54,952 nucleotides of DNA from CAIUVD01 sp044338255 (GCA_044338255.1 JBIILZ010000010.1:1-54952), one strand, 5' to 3'. Counted from the first letter of the stretch, positions 33,050 to 42,657 are shown. Made by a program: numbers and translations. Notes: a model not told the origin generated them from the letters alone.

Positions 33050-33970
33050 ATGTACCTGCGCGTGTCCCTCACGGACCGATGCAACCTGCGCTGCATCTAC
33101 TGTTTACCAGCAGATGCGCGTTTCGCGCCCGAGCGCGCCGCGAGCACTGAACTGAACCGTTTGGTGGAGCTCCTCCATGTCACGGCGGGAGTCTACAAGA
33201 TCCGTCTCACCGGCGGTGAGCCGACCCTTTGCGACGATCTCGTCGACCACGTGCGCGCCGCCCGCGCCCTGGTGCCGATCGTCGGCCTGACCACCAATGG
33301 CCTGCTCCTGAAGCCGCTGCTGCCGGCGCTCGCCGACGCCGGTCTCAACCGCCTCAACATCTCCTTGGATGCACTCACTGCCGAGCAGTTCCAAGGCCTC
33401 GCGCGCCGTGATGGCTTGGACGCCGTGGTGGGCGCCATCCGTGCCGCCCAACGCCTGGACTTTACACCGCTGAAGATCAACACCGTCGCCATGCAGCAGA
33501 CCGATCTCGCGGCCCTGGTGCGTTTCGCCGCCTGGGAAGGCGTCCACCTGCGCTTCATCGAGCTCATGGCCATTGGTGAGGCCCGACCTTTCCAGGCCCG
33601 TGAATACGTCTCGGCGACGACCATGCGCGAGCGCCTCCTCGATGCCGGCATCCGTCTCACCGAGCGCTGCGATCGCGACGAGCCGACGAGCCGTGTATGG
33701 GCCATTGACGACCATGATGTCGGCACCTGTTCGGTGGGCTTCATCACCACCATCAGCGCGCCGTTCTGCGCCACCTGCGATCGCCTGCGCCTGAGCAGCC
33801 AGGGCCGGCTCTACACCTGCCTGATGGACAATCGCGGCGTCGATCTGCTCGGCGACCTGCGCCGTGGCGATGAAGCCGCCGTCGTCGCCACCATCCGCCG
33901 GGCAGTCGGTGCCAAGCGCCCGCCGAACTCCTTTATCCGCCATGAAAACATGGCTGCGATCGGAGGATGA
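33050..33970 (+). CDS. moaA: GTP 3',8-cyclase MoaA
   Basis: 306 residues from ATG 33050, SD AGGAG seven bases upstream. Radical SAM cluster CNLRCIYC near residue 10, GGEPT (about 48-52), and a second cluster at CATCDRLRL..CL (about 242-260), the MoaA pattern. It converts GTP to 3',8-cyclo-GTP, the first step of molybdopterin. The moaD start follows four bases after the stop. The family usually has a C-terminal Gly-Gly; this one ends in IGG. Confidence 0.95.
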   Translation: MYLRVSLTDRCNLRCIYCLPADARFAPERAASTELNRLVELLHVTAGVYKIRLTGGEPTLCDDLVDHVRAARALVPIVGLTTNGLLLKPLLPALADAGLNRLNISLDALTAEQFQGLARRDGLDAVVGAIRAAQRLDFTPLKINTVAMQQTDLAALVRFAAWEGVHLRFIELMAIGEARPFQAREYVSATTMRERLLDAGIRLTERCDRDEPTSRVWAIDDHDVGTCSVGFITTISAPFCATCDRLRLSSQGRLYTCLMDNRGVDLLGDLRRGDEAAVVATIRRAVGAKRPPNSFIRHENMAAIGG

Positions 33971-33974
33971 GCCC

Positions 33975-34223
33975 ATGCCCGACGTGACCCTGCTCTATTT
34001 CGCCCAGGCCGAGGAACACTGCGGCTGTGCCCGGGAAATTCTCCATCTGCCGCCCCTCCTCGAGCTCGCCGACCTGCGCGAGCAGCTCGGCACGCGCCAT
34101 CCGCGACTGCGCGAGCTTCTCCCACACTGCCGTTTCGCGCTCGATCAGAGCTTCGCCAGCGGCGCCCTGGCCCTGCATGAGGGCAGTGAACTGGCGGTAA
34201 TCCCGCCCGTCAGCGGCGGCTGA
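33975..34223 (+). CDS. moaD: Molybdopterin synthase sulfur-carrier subunit
   Basis: 82 residues from ATG 33975, ubiquitin-like fold, ending in PPVSGG, the di-glycine that becomes the thiocarboxylate. LLYFAQAEEHCG at the start matches the MoaD LYFAxxRE pattern. It donates sulfur to precursor Z with MoaE, whose gene starts one base after its stop. Confidence 0.92.
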   Translation: MPDVTLLYFAQAEEHCGCAREILHLPPLLELADLREQLGTRHPRLRELLPHCRFALDQSFASGALALHEGSELAVIPPVSGG

Positions 34224-34224
34224 G

Positions 34225-34686
34225 ATGACTTCCTTGTCCTCCATCCACCTGACCGCCATCCACGATGGTCCCCTGCCGGTGCATCTGCACGCGCCCACCG
34301 CCCTGCTCGCCGCCGATCACGGGGCCTGCGCGTCGTTTCTCGGCGTGGTCCGCAATCGCAGCCGGGGCGGCATCATCGATGGTCCGTACCGAGCGGTGAC
34401 CGCCCTGCACTACCAATGCTATCGGACGATGGCCGAGCGGATGCTGACCGAGCTGCTGGCGGAAACCGCGACCCTCTACGATCGCGAGCTGCGCGGACAG
34501 ATCGTCCACGGCATCGGCGACCACCTTCCGGGCGATGTCTCCTTGGCCATCCATGTCGCGACCGCGCATCGCGATGCGGCCTTCGCTGCCTGCCGGCATC
34601 TCATCGAACGTCTCAAACAGGATCTGCCGGTGTGGAAGCGCGAGCACTACGCCGATGGCAGTGAACAGTGGCTGAAAGGCTCATAA
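34225..34686 (+). CDS. moaE: Molybdopterin synthase catalytic subunit
   Basis: 153 residues. CASFLGVVRN, LHYQCYRTMAERML and the C-terminal LPVWKREHYADGSEQW are MoaE motifs; Lys in VWKREHY is the catalytic residue. Forms the heterotetramer with MoaD. moaC starts two bases after the stop. Confidence 0.94.
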   Translation: MTSLSSIHLTAIHDGPLPVHLHAPTALLAADHGACASFLGVVRNRSRGGIIDGPYRAVTALHYQCYRTMAERMLTELLAETATLYDRELRGQIVHGIGDHLPGDVSLAIHVATAHRDAAFAACRHLIERLKQDLPVWKREHYADGSEQWLKGS

Positions 34687-34688
34687 CC

Positions 34689-35161
<473 letters not shown>

Positions 35162-35177
<16 letters not shown>

Positions 35178-36169
35178 CGCAGGCTGCGCAGATCAGCGCC
35201 GTGCATGACGCGGATGTCGGTGATGCCATGGCGAATCATCGCCAGGCGCTCAAGCCCCAGGCCGAAGGCGAAGCCCTGCCATTGCTCGGCATCAATGCCC
35301 CCGTGAGCGAGCACCGCCGGATGAATCATGCCGCACCCCAGGAGCTCGACCCAGCGGCTGAAACGGCTCGCCGGATCGGCCCCGGTGAGGCGCACATCGA
35401 CTTCGAAACCCGGCTCGACGAAGGGGAAGAAGCTCGGCCGCAAGCGGACCTCAATGTCTTCGCGCTTGAGCACCGCCTTGAGCATGGTGTGCAGGGTGCC
35501 GACCAGATGCGCGACCGAGATATCGCGATCGATGACGTAGCCTTCGACCTGGGTGAAGGTGTTGTCATGCGTGGCATCGACCGCCTCATAGCGGAAGACC
35601 TTGCCCACCACCACTTGGCGGAACGGCGGCGTGAGCTTGGGATATTGGCGGCTCTGCACGGCACTGGTGTGGGTGCGCAGGAGCTTTTTGTTATCGAGCC
35701 AAAAGGTGTCCTGATGATCGCGCGCCGGATGATCGGCAGGGATGTTGAGGCGCGTGAAGTTGAATTCCTCGAGCTCAACGTGCGGTCCATCGACGATCGC
35801 GTAGCCCATCGACGAGAACACCTGCTCGATCTCGGCTGCCACCTGGCTCACCGGATGAATGCTCCCCTTGCGACGTGGATATTCGGGCAGGGTGAGATCC
35901 AGCGGGGCATCGCTGACCTGGGCCACGACTCGCGCCTGCGCCGTCTGCAGGGCTTCCTTCAAGGCCGTCTTCACCTGATTGAAGATCGGGCCGAGAGTCT
36001 TCTTGTCCTCGATCGGGGCCGCGCCGAAGAGCTTGGTAAGCTCTTTTTCTCGGCCATTGGCGCCAAGGAATGCAATTCGTGCAGCCTCGACCTGTTCGGC
36101 GGTGGTCGCCGCTGTGAATGCCGCGCTGGCATCCTGCAGAAGTCGGTCGAGATCGTCGCGTAATGCCAT
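35162..36169 (-). CDS. pheS: Phenylalanine--tRNA ligase alpha subunit
   Basis: 335 residues from ATG 36169. N-terminal coiled coil (about 5-85) followed by the class II core: HPVSQVAAEIEQVF, FNFTRLNIPADHPARD, LRTHTSAVQSR (motif 2 region), FRYEAVDATHDNTFTQVEG and GLGLERLAMIRHGI (motif 3). It charges tRNA-Phe in complex with PheT; pheT is not beside it, which is unusual since the two are often adjacent. Confidence 0.96.
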
Positions 36170-36278
36170 GGTTTCCTCGCTGATGCGAACGCGTGCAGAC
36201 GTTAGACAGCGCGCTCCTGGGTGCAACGCATGGACCTGATTGGTGCACGCTCATCTTGACGCCCGCAGGCCGATGGGG

Positions 36279-36872
36279 ATGACACCATCGTCGATGCCCG
36301 CACTACGCTCTACACTTACCTTCGTCGGCCAGATGGCCACGCACTGGCGCGAAACCGGCTCCCTGGTGCCCAGCGGCAAGCGCCTCGCACGGGCCATGGC
36401 CGATTGCCTGGGCTCGCTCGCCGAACACGAGATCATCGTTGAGCTCGGACCAGGCACTGGTGTCTTCACACAGGAACTGCTCAAAACTTTTCCACGCAAT
36501 CGGGTGCTGGCAGTCGAATTCAATCCCGCCTTTGTCACCCGCCTGCGCACCTCTATGCCACGTGCGCGGATCATCCAGGGCTGCGCCTCGCGGCTCCCGC
36601 AACTCCTCGAAGACGAAGGCATCGCCCGCGGCACGGTCGCCGCCGTGGTCAGCGGCCTGCCCTTGCTGAGCCTCGATCGCGCGCTGTCCGAGGAAGTCAT
36701 CCGCGCCATCGCCATGGTCGTGCGTCCCGGCGGCAGCTATGTGCAGTTCACCTATTCGAAACGCGCTTGGCAGCGCTTCGATGTGCCCGGATTCCGCGCC
36801 CACCCGCATCGCCGGGTGTGGCTGAATGTGCCGCCGGCGGTGGTCATGCCCTTCGTGCGCACGACCAGCTAG
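36279..36872 (+). CDS. PmtA-like class I SAM methyltransferase
   Basis: 197 residues if started at ATG 36279; ATG 36273 and 36294 are alternatives and no SD decides. SAM motif ELGPGTGVFTQELL at about residue 50, acidic EFNP, and a post-motif SGLPLLSL. The sequence before it (GSLVPSGKRLARAMA) resembles phospholipid N-methyltransferases of the PmtA type and KsgA relatives. The substrate is unproven. Confidence 0.7.
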   Translation: MTPSSMPALRSTLTFVGQMATHWRETGSLVPSGKRLARAMADCLGSLAEHEIIVELGPGTGVFTQELLKTFPRNRVLAVEFNPAFVTRLRTSMPRARIIQGCASRLPQLLEDEGIARGTVAAVVSGLPLLSLDRALSEEVIRAIAMVVRPGGSYVQFTYSKRAWQRFDVPGFRAHPHRRVWLNVPPAVVMPFVRTTS

Positions 36873-36890
36873 CCACATTCGTCAACCGAC

Positions 36891-36938
36891 GTGCGGCAGT
36901 GCGGCAGGGCGGCAGTGCGGCAGGGCGGCAGTGCGGCA
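36891..36938. repeat. Six octanucleotide repeats
   Basis: G(T/G)GCGGCA occurs six times in tandem at 36891-36938. In another phase the unit is CAGNGCGG. It lies between the methyltransferase stop and argH and abuts a short copy of the inverted-repeat element. Confidence 0.9.
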
Positions 36939-36967
36939 TAGGCGCATGTCGGAGACAGACGCCTAGG
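36937..36967. repeat. 31-bp solo element at the argH stop codon
   Basis: Its layout (CATAGGCGC..TGTCGGAGA..GCCTAGG) matches the solo form at 9038-9068 with a few substitutions. CCTAGG at 36962-36967 contains the TAG stop of argH on the minus strand. Confidence 0.75.
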
Positions 36968-38312
36968 ATAAGAGTTTTTCCCAGGTCTTCTCGAGCGCCG
37001 TGAGGCGAATGCGCCAGGCGGCAGCGGCCTGGTCAACCTCCCGACGCAGCTCAGCGAGACCGAGATTGCCGGTCGAGCCGGCGTGGGTGCGGGCCTTCAC
37101 GGTACCCTCATGATCAGGGGTGGTCAGGGCGGCGAGATGCTGTCCGACCTGGACGTAGGCATCGCGGAAGGCCATGCCTTCATCGCGTACCAGACGATAG
37201 GCCTCATCGGTGGCGTAGATGTCGGGCGTCAGGGCCACGAGGATCTTCTCGCGCACCGGTTCCAATGTCGGGGCGACGGCGGTGGTCACCGCCAGGCTCT
37301 GCCGGACCAGGGCCAGGCCCTGCAGACAGAGGGCCTTGGTATCCTGCAGATCGCGGCTGTAGCCCGAATGCAGCCCGATGGTGGTGGCGTACAGGCCGGT
37401 GCGCAGACCAAGGAAGCGCGAGGTCCGCCCGCGCAGCAGCTCGAAGAGATCGAAATTCTTCTTCTGCGGCATGATCGACGAACCGGTGGTGAAGCCCTTG
37501 CCGGCGGTGAAGAAACCGCACTCGGCACTGGTGAAGAACACCAGATCGGCGGCTAGGCGGCTGAGATCGCTGAGGATCGCCCCCGCCGCGTCGAGCATCG
37601 CGGTCTCGACCTTGCCGCGAGAATTGGCATCGCGCATGGCGATGCCACCCGAGCGCGCGAAGCCCAGCAGTTTCGCGGTCATGTTGCGGTCCAAGGGCAG
37701 GCCGACGCCATAGCTCGCGCCCGAGCCCAGAGGACAGACGTCGCCCAATTTGTAGGCGGCTTCGACGAGCACGAGATTGTCGAGCAGCGACTGCGCGTGG
37801 GCGCCGAAGAACATCCCCACCGACGAGGGCATGGCGCGCTGCAGATGAGTATAGCCCGGCAGTGGGTGGAATTCGTAGGTCTCGGCGCGCTCAAGGAGCG
37901 CGCTGGCGGCGCGCGCCGCCTCGGTGGCCAGCTGGCAGAGGGTATGCTTTTGCCACAGGCGGATGGCGGTAAGCACCTGATCATTGCGGCTGCGACCGGT
38001 ATGCAGGCGTTTCGCCGGATCGCCGAGCTTCGCCGTAAGCAAGGCCTCGACCTTGCTATGGACGTCTTCGTCGTCGATCTCCACCGTCCACCGCCCGGCG
38101 AGGTAGTCGCCATGCAGGACGCGTAATTCCTTGAGCAGGGCATGCATCGGCACCGGCTTGAGCAGTCCCACGGCCCCCAGCATGGTCGCATGCGCCAACG
38201 AGCCGAGGATATCGTAGGGCGCCAGAACGCGATCATTGAGGTAGTCATCGCCGACCGTGAACTCATGCACGAGCGCGTTCGTCTCGTCGCCGCCTTTAGA
38301 CCAGATTGCCAT
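36963..38312 (-). CDS. argH: Argininosuccinate lyase
   Basis: 449 residues from ATG 38312. Fumarase/ASL superfamily signature GSSIMPQKKN (about 275-284), LHTGRSRNDQV (about 100-110), and PGYTHLQRAMP. The N-terminus MAIWSKGGDETN differs from the LWGGRF form and resembles the type in Bacteroidetes/Chlorobi. It cleaves argininosuccinate to arginine and fumarate. The stop TAG is in a 31-bp repeat. purN is divergent 64 bases away. Confidence 0.96.
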   Translation of the reverse strand: MAIWSKGGDETNALVHEFTVGDDYLNDRVLAPYDILGSLAHATMLGAVGLLKPVPMHALLKELRVLHGDYLAGRWTVEIDDEDVHSKVEALLTAKLGDPAKRLHTGRSRNDQVLTAIRLWQKHTLCQLATEAARAASALLERAETYEFHPLPGYTHLQRAMPSSVGMFFGAHAQSLLDNLVLVEAAYKLGDVCPLGSGASYGVGLPLDRNMTAKLLGFARSGGIAMRDANSRGKVETAMLDAAGAILSDLSRLAADLVFFTSAECGFFTAGKGFTTGSSIMPQKKNFDLFELLRGRTSRFLGLRTGLYATTIGLHSGYSRDLQDTKALCLQGLALVRQSLAVTTAVAPTLEPVREKILVALTPDIYATDEAYRLVRDEGMAFRDAYVQVGQHLAALTTPDHEGTVKARTHAGSTGNLGLAELRREVDQAAAAWRIRLTALEKTWEKLLS

Positions 38313-38376
38313 AGACCACGACCGTGGCGGGAATATGCGATTTGCCAAGCGCCGGCCTGGCCCACGATGTGCCCCT

Positions 38377-38964
38377 ATGCGCGCCAAGCTCGCCATTCTT
38401 TTGTCCGGTTCGGGCAGCACCTATGCCAACCTCGCCGAGGCTTGCTGCGATGGACGGCTGCAGGCGGAAATCGTCGTCGTCATCGGCTCCAAACCCGAGC
38501 TTGGTGGTCTCCTCAAGGCGCGTGCGTTCGGTCATCCGACGGTGGTCGCCAGCGCTGCCGATGACATCACCGCCGCCCTTCGCGCGCACGCCGCGGAGTG
38601 GGTCGCGATGTGCGGCTGGCTGCGCTTCTGGGATCCGCCCAGCGACTTTGCCGGACGGGCGGTAAATATGCATCCTAGTTTACTTCCTGATTTCGGGGGC
38701 AAAGGCATGTACGGGCTGCGCGTACACCAGGCAGTGCTCGCCGCCGGCGTCCGCGAATCGGGCTGCACCGCGCACCTCGTGGCGGGAGACTATGATCGCG
38801 GGCCGATCCTCGCCCAGAGCCGCGTCAGCGTAGCGCCCACCGATACTGCCGACACACTGCAAGCCCGCGTCCAGGGCGCGGAGCGCGAACTGTATCCGCG
38901 CGTGCTCGCCGAGCTCTTTGCCTCCCATTCCCATCCACCCCCACTGGGAGCACGGCCCGCCTGA
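38377..38964 (+). CDS. purN: Phosphoribosylglycinamide formyltransferase
   Basis: 195 residues from ATG 38377. LLSGSGSTYANL at the N-terminus binds the substrate phosphate. Catalytic residues are visible: Asn and His in VNMHPSLLP (about 94-102) and the Asp in DYDRGPIL (about 137-144). Transfers formyl from 10-formyl-THF in purine synthesis. The hotdog gene follows after 24 bases. Confidence 0.93.
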   Translation: MRAKLAILLSGSGSTYANLAEACCDGRLQAEIVVVIGSKPELGGLLKARAFGHPTVVASAADDITAALRAHAAEWVAMCGWLRFWDPPSDFAGRAVNMHPSLLPDFGGKGMYGLRVHQAVLAAGVRESGCTAHLVAGDYDRGPILAQSRVSVAPTDTADTLQARVQGAERELYPRVLAELFASHSHPPPLGARPA

Positions 38965-38988
38965 ACGCAGACCGTGCCTATCGATTCC

Positions 38989-39897
38989 ATGCCGACCTAT
39001 TGCAACATCGCCCTCGAAGCCCACCTCCCGCATCGCGGTGTCAATCTGCTCCCGGACAACGTCGAGGTCGCCTGCGACCTGCTGACCGCGGTCTCGACCA
39101 CGCGCATCCCGGTGAACGATGCGCGTGGGCGGCAGGTTTTCGCGCGCACCGACGGGCGCTGGTCCGAGCCCTTCCTTGCTGAGCTGATGGCCTTGACCGG
39201 GGTACCCTTGCTCGCCGCCAAGCTCGGGCCGCAGGGCAACGTCGCGGTCTTCAGCATGATCTCGAAGATCTCCTTCACGCCCCCGGCGGCGATCACCGAT
39301 ACCGTCATCGGCCATGCCAAGATCACCCGCGAACGCAGCGGCTTCACGACCTTCTCGACTCGCGCTGAGTGCAATGGCATCACCATCCTCGAAGCCGAAG
39401 TGATGTCCGGCTCGGCGCCGCTGAGCGAGATTTCGTGCTTCCCGGCACGGCCCTTCCACGGCCAGCTGCCGAGCACCCCGCTGCCGGCCGGCTGCCTCGA
39501 TTTCAAGCCCCCACACCTGCGCTTCGTCGATTCGATCGTCCACGCCGATGCCACGACCCGCACCCTAGTGTGCAGCTATACCTATCCGGTGACGCATCCC
39601 TTCGTGCCCGGGCATTTCCCCGGCGCCCCCCTGATGATGGGCGTCACACAATGGTCGGCGGTGGCGGATGCGGCGTGGGTCGCGGCCCAGGTTTTCGGCA
39701 TCAAGGGCGGCGTCGTCGCCAACGGCACGATCAAGCGCCAGGACGGCACCGAGGTCCTCGACGTCCGTGAGCTGATCATCGAAATCGCCGATGGCATACC
39801 GTACATCGCCGCCACCAAGCGCGTCGCCTTCCGCGAGCCGGTACGACCGACGGACGGGCTCCTCATCGAGGTCACAGTGGCACCGACGGTGCTCTAA
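38989..39897 (+). CDS. Double-hotdog dehydratase-like protein (FabA/FabZ family)
   Basis: 302 residues from ATG 38989 (a GTG 15 bases upstream is possible). Two hotdog folds in tandem: the first opens LPHRGVNLLPDNVEV, like the HRYPFLLVD of FabZ with His, but without the second block in it. The second has THPFVPGHFPGAPLMMGVTQW, a FabZ-type GHFPxxPxMxGV with helix, but Thr/Gln replaces the usual Glu region. It may be a 3-hydroxyacyl-ACP dehydratase of fatty acid or polyketide type; its substrate is unknown. It precedes the sigma factor by 17 bases. Confidence 0.68.
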   Translation: MPTYCNIALEAHLPHRGVNLLPDNVEVACDLLTAVSTTRIPVNDARGRQVFARTDGRWSEPFLAELMALTGVPLLAAKLGPQGNVAVFSMISKISFTPPAAITDTVIGHAKITRERSGFTTFSTRAECNGITILEAEVMSGSAPLSEISCFPARPFHGQLPSTPLPAGCLDFKPPHLRFVDSIVHADATTRTLVCSYTYPVTHPFVPGHFPGAPLMMGVTQWSAVADAAWVAAQVFGIKGGVVANGTIKRQDGTEVLDVRELIIEIADGIPYIAATKRVAFREPVRPTDGLLIEVTVAPTVL

Positions 39898-39914
39898 GGC
39901 AGAATCCTTTGGCG

Positions 39915-40535
39915 ATGGAGCACAACGACGGTCACGGTAGCGATGAAGAACTGGTCGGGCGCTGCCAGACCGGCGACTTCACGGCCTTCGAGATCCTCTA
40001 TACGCGCTATCAGCGTCCGATCCTCGCCTATATCTACCAGATCACACGCGATTACGAAGCGAGTGCCTGCATCGCCCAGGAAGTGTTTCTGAAGGTCTTC
40101 GAACACGTCGGCAACTTCGATCTGAAACGGCGCTTCACAACCTGGTTCTATACCATCGCGCGCAACGCCGCGATCGATCATCTGCACAGCCGCAACCGCC
40201 GGGCGATGGTCACCTTCAGCGATCTCGATCGCGAGGAATCGGGCAGAAGCGAACCGGCGGTGGCCAATGCCCACGCCCACGGCGAACCGATCGAGAACAC
40301 CCTCGCACGCGTCGAATCGAATGCCCTGCTGGCCATCGCCCTCGGTAAGCTGCCGCAGATCTACCGCGAGATCATCGAGCTGGTGATCTTCCAGGAACGC
40401 AGCTATGATGAGGCCTCGCTGATTCTCGGCGGCGTCAGCCCGGGGACCTTGCGCAGCCGCATGTTCCATGCGCTCAAGCGCCTGCGCACGCAACTCGAGC
40501 AGGTCGGTGGCAGCGATGGCCGGAATCTGCTGTGA
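39915..40535 (+). CDS. ECF-type RNA polymerase sigma factor
   Basis: 206 residues from ATG 39915 (TTG 39909 also possible). Region 2 (about 15-95) with TAFEILYTRYQRPILAYIY, AQEVFLKVFEHV and FTTWFYTIARNAAIDHLH; region 4 (about 145-195) with LPQIYREIIELVIFQERSYDEAS. The linker between them is 50 residues. A small membrane protein is translationally coupled (GTGA), which could be its regulator, but it lacks a zinc anti-sigma motif. Confidence 0.92.
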   Translation: MEHNDGHGSDEELVGRCQTGDFTAFEILYTRYQRPILAYIYQITRDYEASACIAQEVFLKVFEHVGNFDLKRRFTTWFYTIARNAAIDHLHSRNRRAMVTFSDLDREESGRSEPAVANAHAHGEPIENTLARVESNALLAIALGKLPQIYREIIELVIFQERSYDEASLILGGVSPGTLRSRMFHALKRLRTQLEQVGGSDGRNLL

Positions 40536-40927
40536 GTCCTGGTGGCGACCGGAGCCGGGACTTCTGGAAATCGCTGCTGCTGATCAGCGGTTTCGCCGCC
40601 CTCATCGTCGGTGCCTTCATCCTGCCGCAGGGACGCACGCGCCTGCTGCGTGACCCCTGCGCCCAGGCGCTCATGCACCTGCTGGCGATCGAACCGGGCA
40701 TGGTTCGCTCGGTGCTCGAAAGCCATGCCCATCTCTGCTTCCGCCGACCCGATGGCGTAGAGGTCTTCGCCTATCCCGGCTCGGAGATGGTGCGAATCGA
40801 TGTCCGCCTCGACGGCCCGCAGCCGACCGCGCGCGTGACCTCCGTCGGCTCGCCCTATTTCGCCCCCTTTCCGCTGCCTGACCACCTGCTTGCAGATCAC
40901 TCCCACGACGCTGTCCTACACCCATGA
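40532..40927 (+). CDS. Small single-pass membrane protein coupled to ECF sigma
   Basis: 131 residues from GTG 40532, overlapping the sigma stop by four bases, and its own stop overlaps the cysH start (ATGA). One membrane helix (about 11-32, FWKSLLLISGFAALIVGAFIL) and a C-terminal domain with two Cys (43 and 69). No known anti-sigma motif. Position suggests control of the sigma factor; unproven. Confidence 0.65.
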   Translation: MSPGGDRSRDFWKSLLLISGFAALIVGAFILPQGRTRLLRDPCAQALMHLLAIEPGMVRSVLESHAHLCFRRPDGVEVFAYPGSEMVRIDVRLDGPQPTARVTSVGSPYFAPFPLPDHLLADHSHDAVLHP

Positions 40928-41628
40928 CCGATCCCACTCCCGCCGCCCGCCTGGCGCAGGCGCTCGACACTTTTGGCGCTGATTGCGCCATCAGTTTCAG
41001 CGGCGCCGAAGACGTCCTGCTCATCGAATACGCCCAGCAATGGAGCGCCGCCAATGGCAGCAAACCGTTCCGCGTCTTCAGCCTCGACACCGGCCGCCTG
41101 CATCCCGAAACCTACCACTTCTTCCAAGCCGTCGAAGAGCACTACCACCTGCGCATCGAGTACTGCTTTCCCCAATCCGCCGCCGTCGAAGCCCTGGTCC
41201 GCGCCAAGGGCCAGTTCTCGTTCTACGTCGATGGTCACAAAGAATGCTGCGACATCCGCAAGGTCGCGCCCCTGCGTCGGCAATTGAGCGGCCTGCGGGC
41301 GTGGATCACCGGCCAGCGCCGCGACCAGAGCCCGACCCGCGGCAACGTGCCCTTCAGTCAGCTCGATCCGGTTTTCCGCGGCCTCAACGACGGCGACCTG
41401 CAGAAATTCAATCCGCTCGCCGAGACCTCGCTCGCGGATGTCTGGCTGAACATCCGCGCCCTCGGCGTGCCCTACAATGCCCTTCACGAACGCGGTTTCG
41501 TGTCCCTGGGCTGCGAACCCTGCACCAAGGCTATCGTTCCCGGCCAACATGAGCGCGAGGGCCGCTGGTGGTGGGAAGAGGGCACCAAGAAGGAATGCGG
41601 GCTGCATAGCGGCAACCTCACGAAGTAG
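40924..41628 (+). CDS. cysH: Phosphoadenylyl/adenylyl-sulfate reductase
   Basis: 234 residues. PP-loop SFSGAEDVLLI (about 24-34), LDTGRLHPET, a Cys-Cys pair in ECCDIRK (about 107-108), a CxxC at GCEPC (about 197-200) and the C-terminal KKECGLH with the reactive Cys. Four Fe-S Cys are kept, so this is the 4Fe-4S (APS/PAPS) type. It reduces activated sulfate to sulfite. The start overlaps the stop of the small membrane protein. Confidence 0.95.
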   Translation: MTDPTPAARLAQALDTFGADCAISFSGAEDVLLIEYAQQWSAANGSKPFRVFSLDTGRLHPETYHFFQAVEEHYHLRIEYCFPQSAAVEALVRAKGQFSFYVDGHKECCDIRKVAPLRRQLSGLRAWITGQRRDQSPTRGNVPFSQLDPVFRGLNDGDLQKFNPLAETSLADVWLNIRALGVPYNALHERGFVSLGCEPCTKAIVPGQHEREGRWWWEEGTKKECGLHSGNLTK

Positions 41629-41637
41629 GCCGGCTCT

Positions 41638-41700
41638 CAGCTCTCAGCTCCCAGTTTTCAGTTTTCAGTTTTCAGCCATCAGCTCCCAGCAATCAGCCCC
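41638..41700. repeat. Nine CAGNNNN heptads ending at a start codon
   Basis: CAG recurs exactly every seven bases (41638, 41645, 41652, 41659, 41666, 41673, 41680, 41687, 41694) with varied fillers such as CTCC, TTTT, CCAT, CAAT. The ninth unit ends at 41700, and the transporter ATG is 41701. The repeat replaces any ribosome-binding site. Confidence 0.92.
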
Positions 41701-42657
41701 ATGCGCCTTGCCCAATCCTGGTTCCTGCTTGGCATCATCGCCGTCTTCGGTCTCGCGGTTGCCGCCCCGAGCCTCGCTGCCCCCGGTGGGCCGCTCTTTC
41801 TGGGGCACGCCCAGCACGCGCTCTTCGTGCTCATCTTCTTCGCCACCGGCGTGGCCCTGCGCACCGCTGAGCTCGGGGCGGCGCTGGGCCATTGGCGCCT
41901 GCACCTGCTGACCCAGGGATTCAACCTGCTGCTGTTACCGTTGCTGGCCGCCGCCGCCGATCCACTGCTCGGCGTCCTTGGCGTGCCCAGTGCCTGGCGC
42001 CTTGGGATCCTCGTCACCATGTGCCTGCCGATGACGATCTCATCGTGCGTGCTGCTGACCCGCCTCGCCGGTGGCAGCGAGGCCGCGGCCCTGACCCAGG
42101 CAACCCTCGGCGGAGTGCTCGGCATCGTGGTCACGCCGTTGTGGTTGCTGCTCCTGGCCGGAGGCAAGGCCGAGATCGATGCCGGCAGCGCCATCCGTCA
42201 TCTCGCCGTGGTCGTCCTCCTGCCGGTGCTCGCCGGACAAGTGCTGCAGCGCTGCTGGCCGCCGATTGTGCGCGCCCAAGGTTGGCTCAACCAGCTCTCG
42301 ACGGTCGCCCTCCTGATCAATCTGCATCAGGTCTTCTGCAGCAGTTTTGCCACCGGCGGCAGCATCTCCTGGAGCCTGGCGCTGCTGGCCATCGGCATGG
42401 CCACAACCCATCTGCTGTTGTTCCTATGCGCATGGTACAGCAGTGCGTGGTCGGGATGGCGATTGACGCGCGCCGAGCGCATCGCCGTGGCAATCTGCGC
42501 GTCGCACAAGACCGCCGCCCTTGGCATCCCGCTGATCGCGGTGTTGTTCCACGGCAATCCCCAGCTGGGCGCGATCGCGCTGCCGCTGGTGGTCTATCAC
42601 ATCGCCGAAAACCTCATTGATGGCGGGATCGCCACCTGGTTCCGCAACCGCGTCTAG
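41701..42657 (+). CDS. SLC10A7/YfeH-type bile acid:sodium symporter family protein
   Basis: 318 residues, about ten membrane helices. LFVLIFFATGVALRTAEL, the paired helices with MCLPMTISSCVLLTRLAGG (about 104-122), and SHKTAALGIPLIAVLFH near residue 265 are typical of the PF13593 (SBF-like) group. Substrate is unknown in bacteria. There is no clear SD because CAG heptads abut the ATG. It shares a CTAG stop palindrome with trpA tail to tail. Confidence 0.85.
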   Translation: MRLAQSWFLLGIIAVFGLAVAAPSLAAPGGPLFLGHAQHALFVLIFFATGVALRTAELGAALGHWRLHLLTQGFNLLLLPLLAAAADPLLGVLGVPSAWRLGILVTMCLPMTISSCVLLTRLAGGSEAAALTQATLGGVLGIVVTPLWLLLLAGGKAEIDAGSAIRHLAVVVLLPVLAGQVLQRCWPPIVRAQGWLNQLSTVALLINLHQVFCSSFATGGSISWSLALLAIGMATTHLLLFLCAWYSSAWSGWRLTRAERIAVAICASHKTAALGIPLIAVLFHGNPQLGAIALPLVVYHIAENLIDGGIATWFRNRV

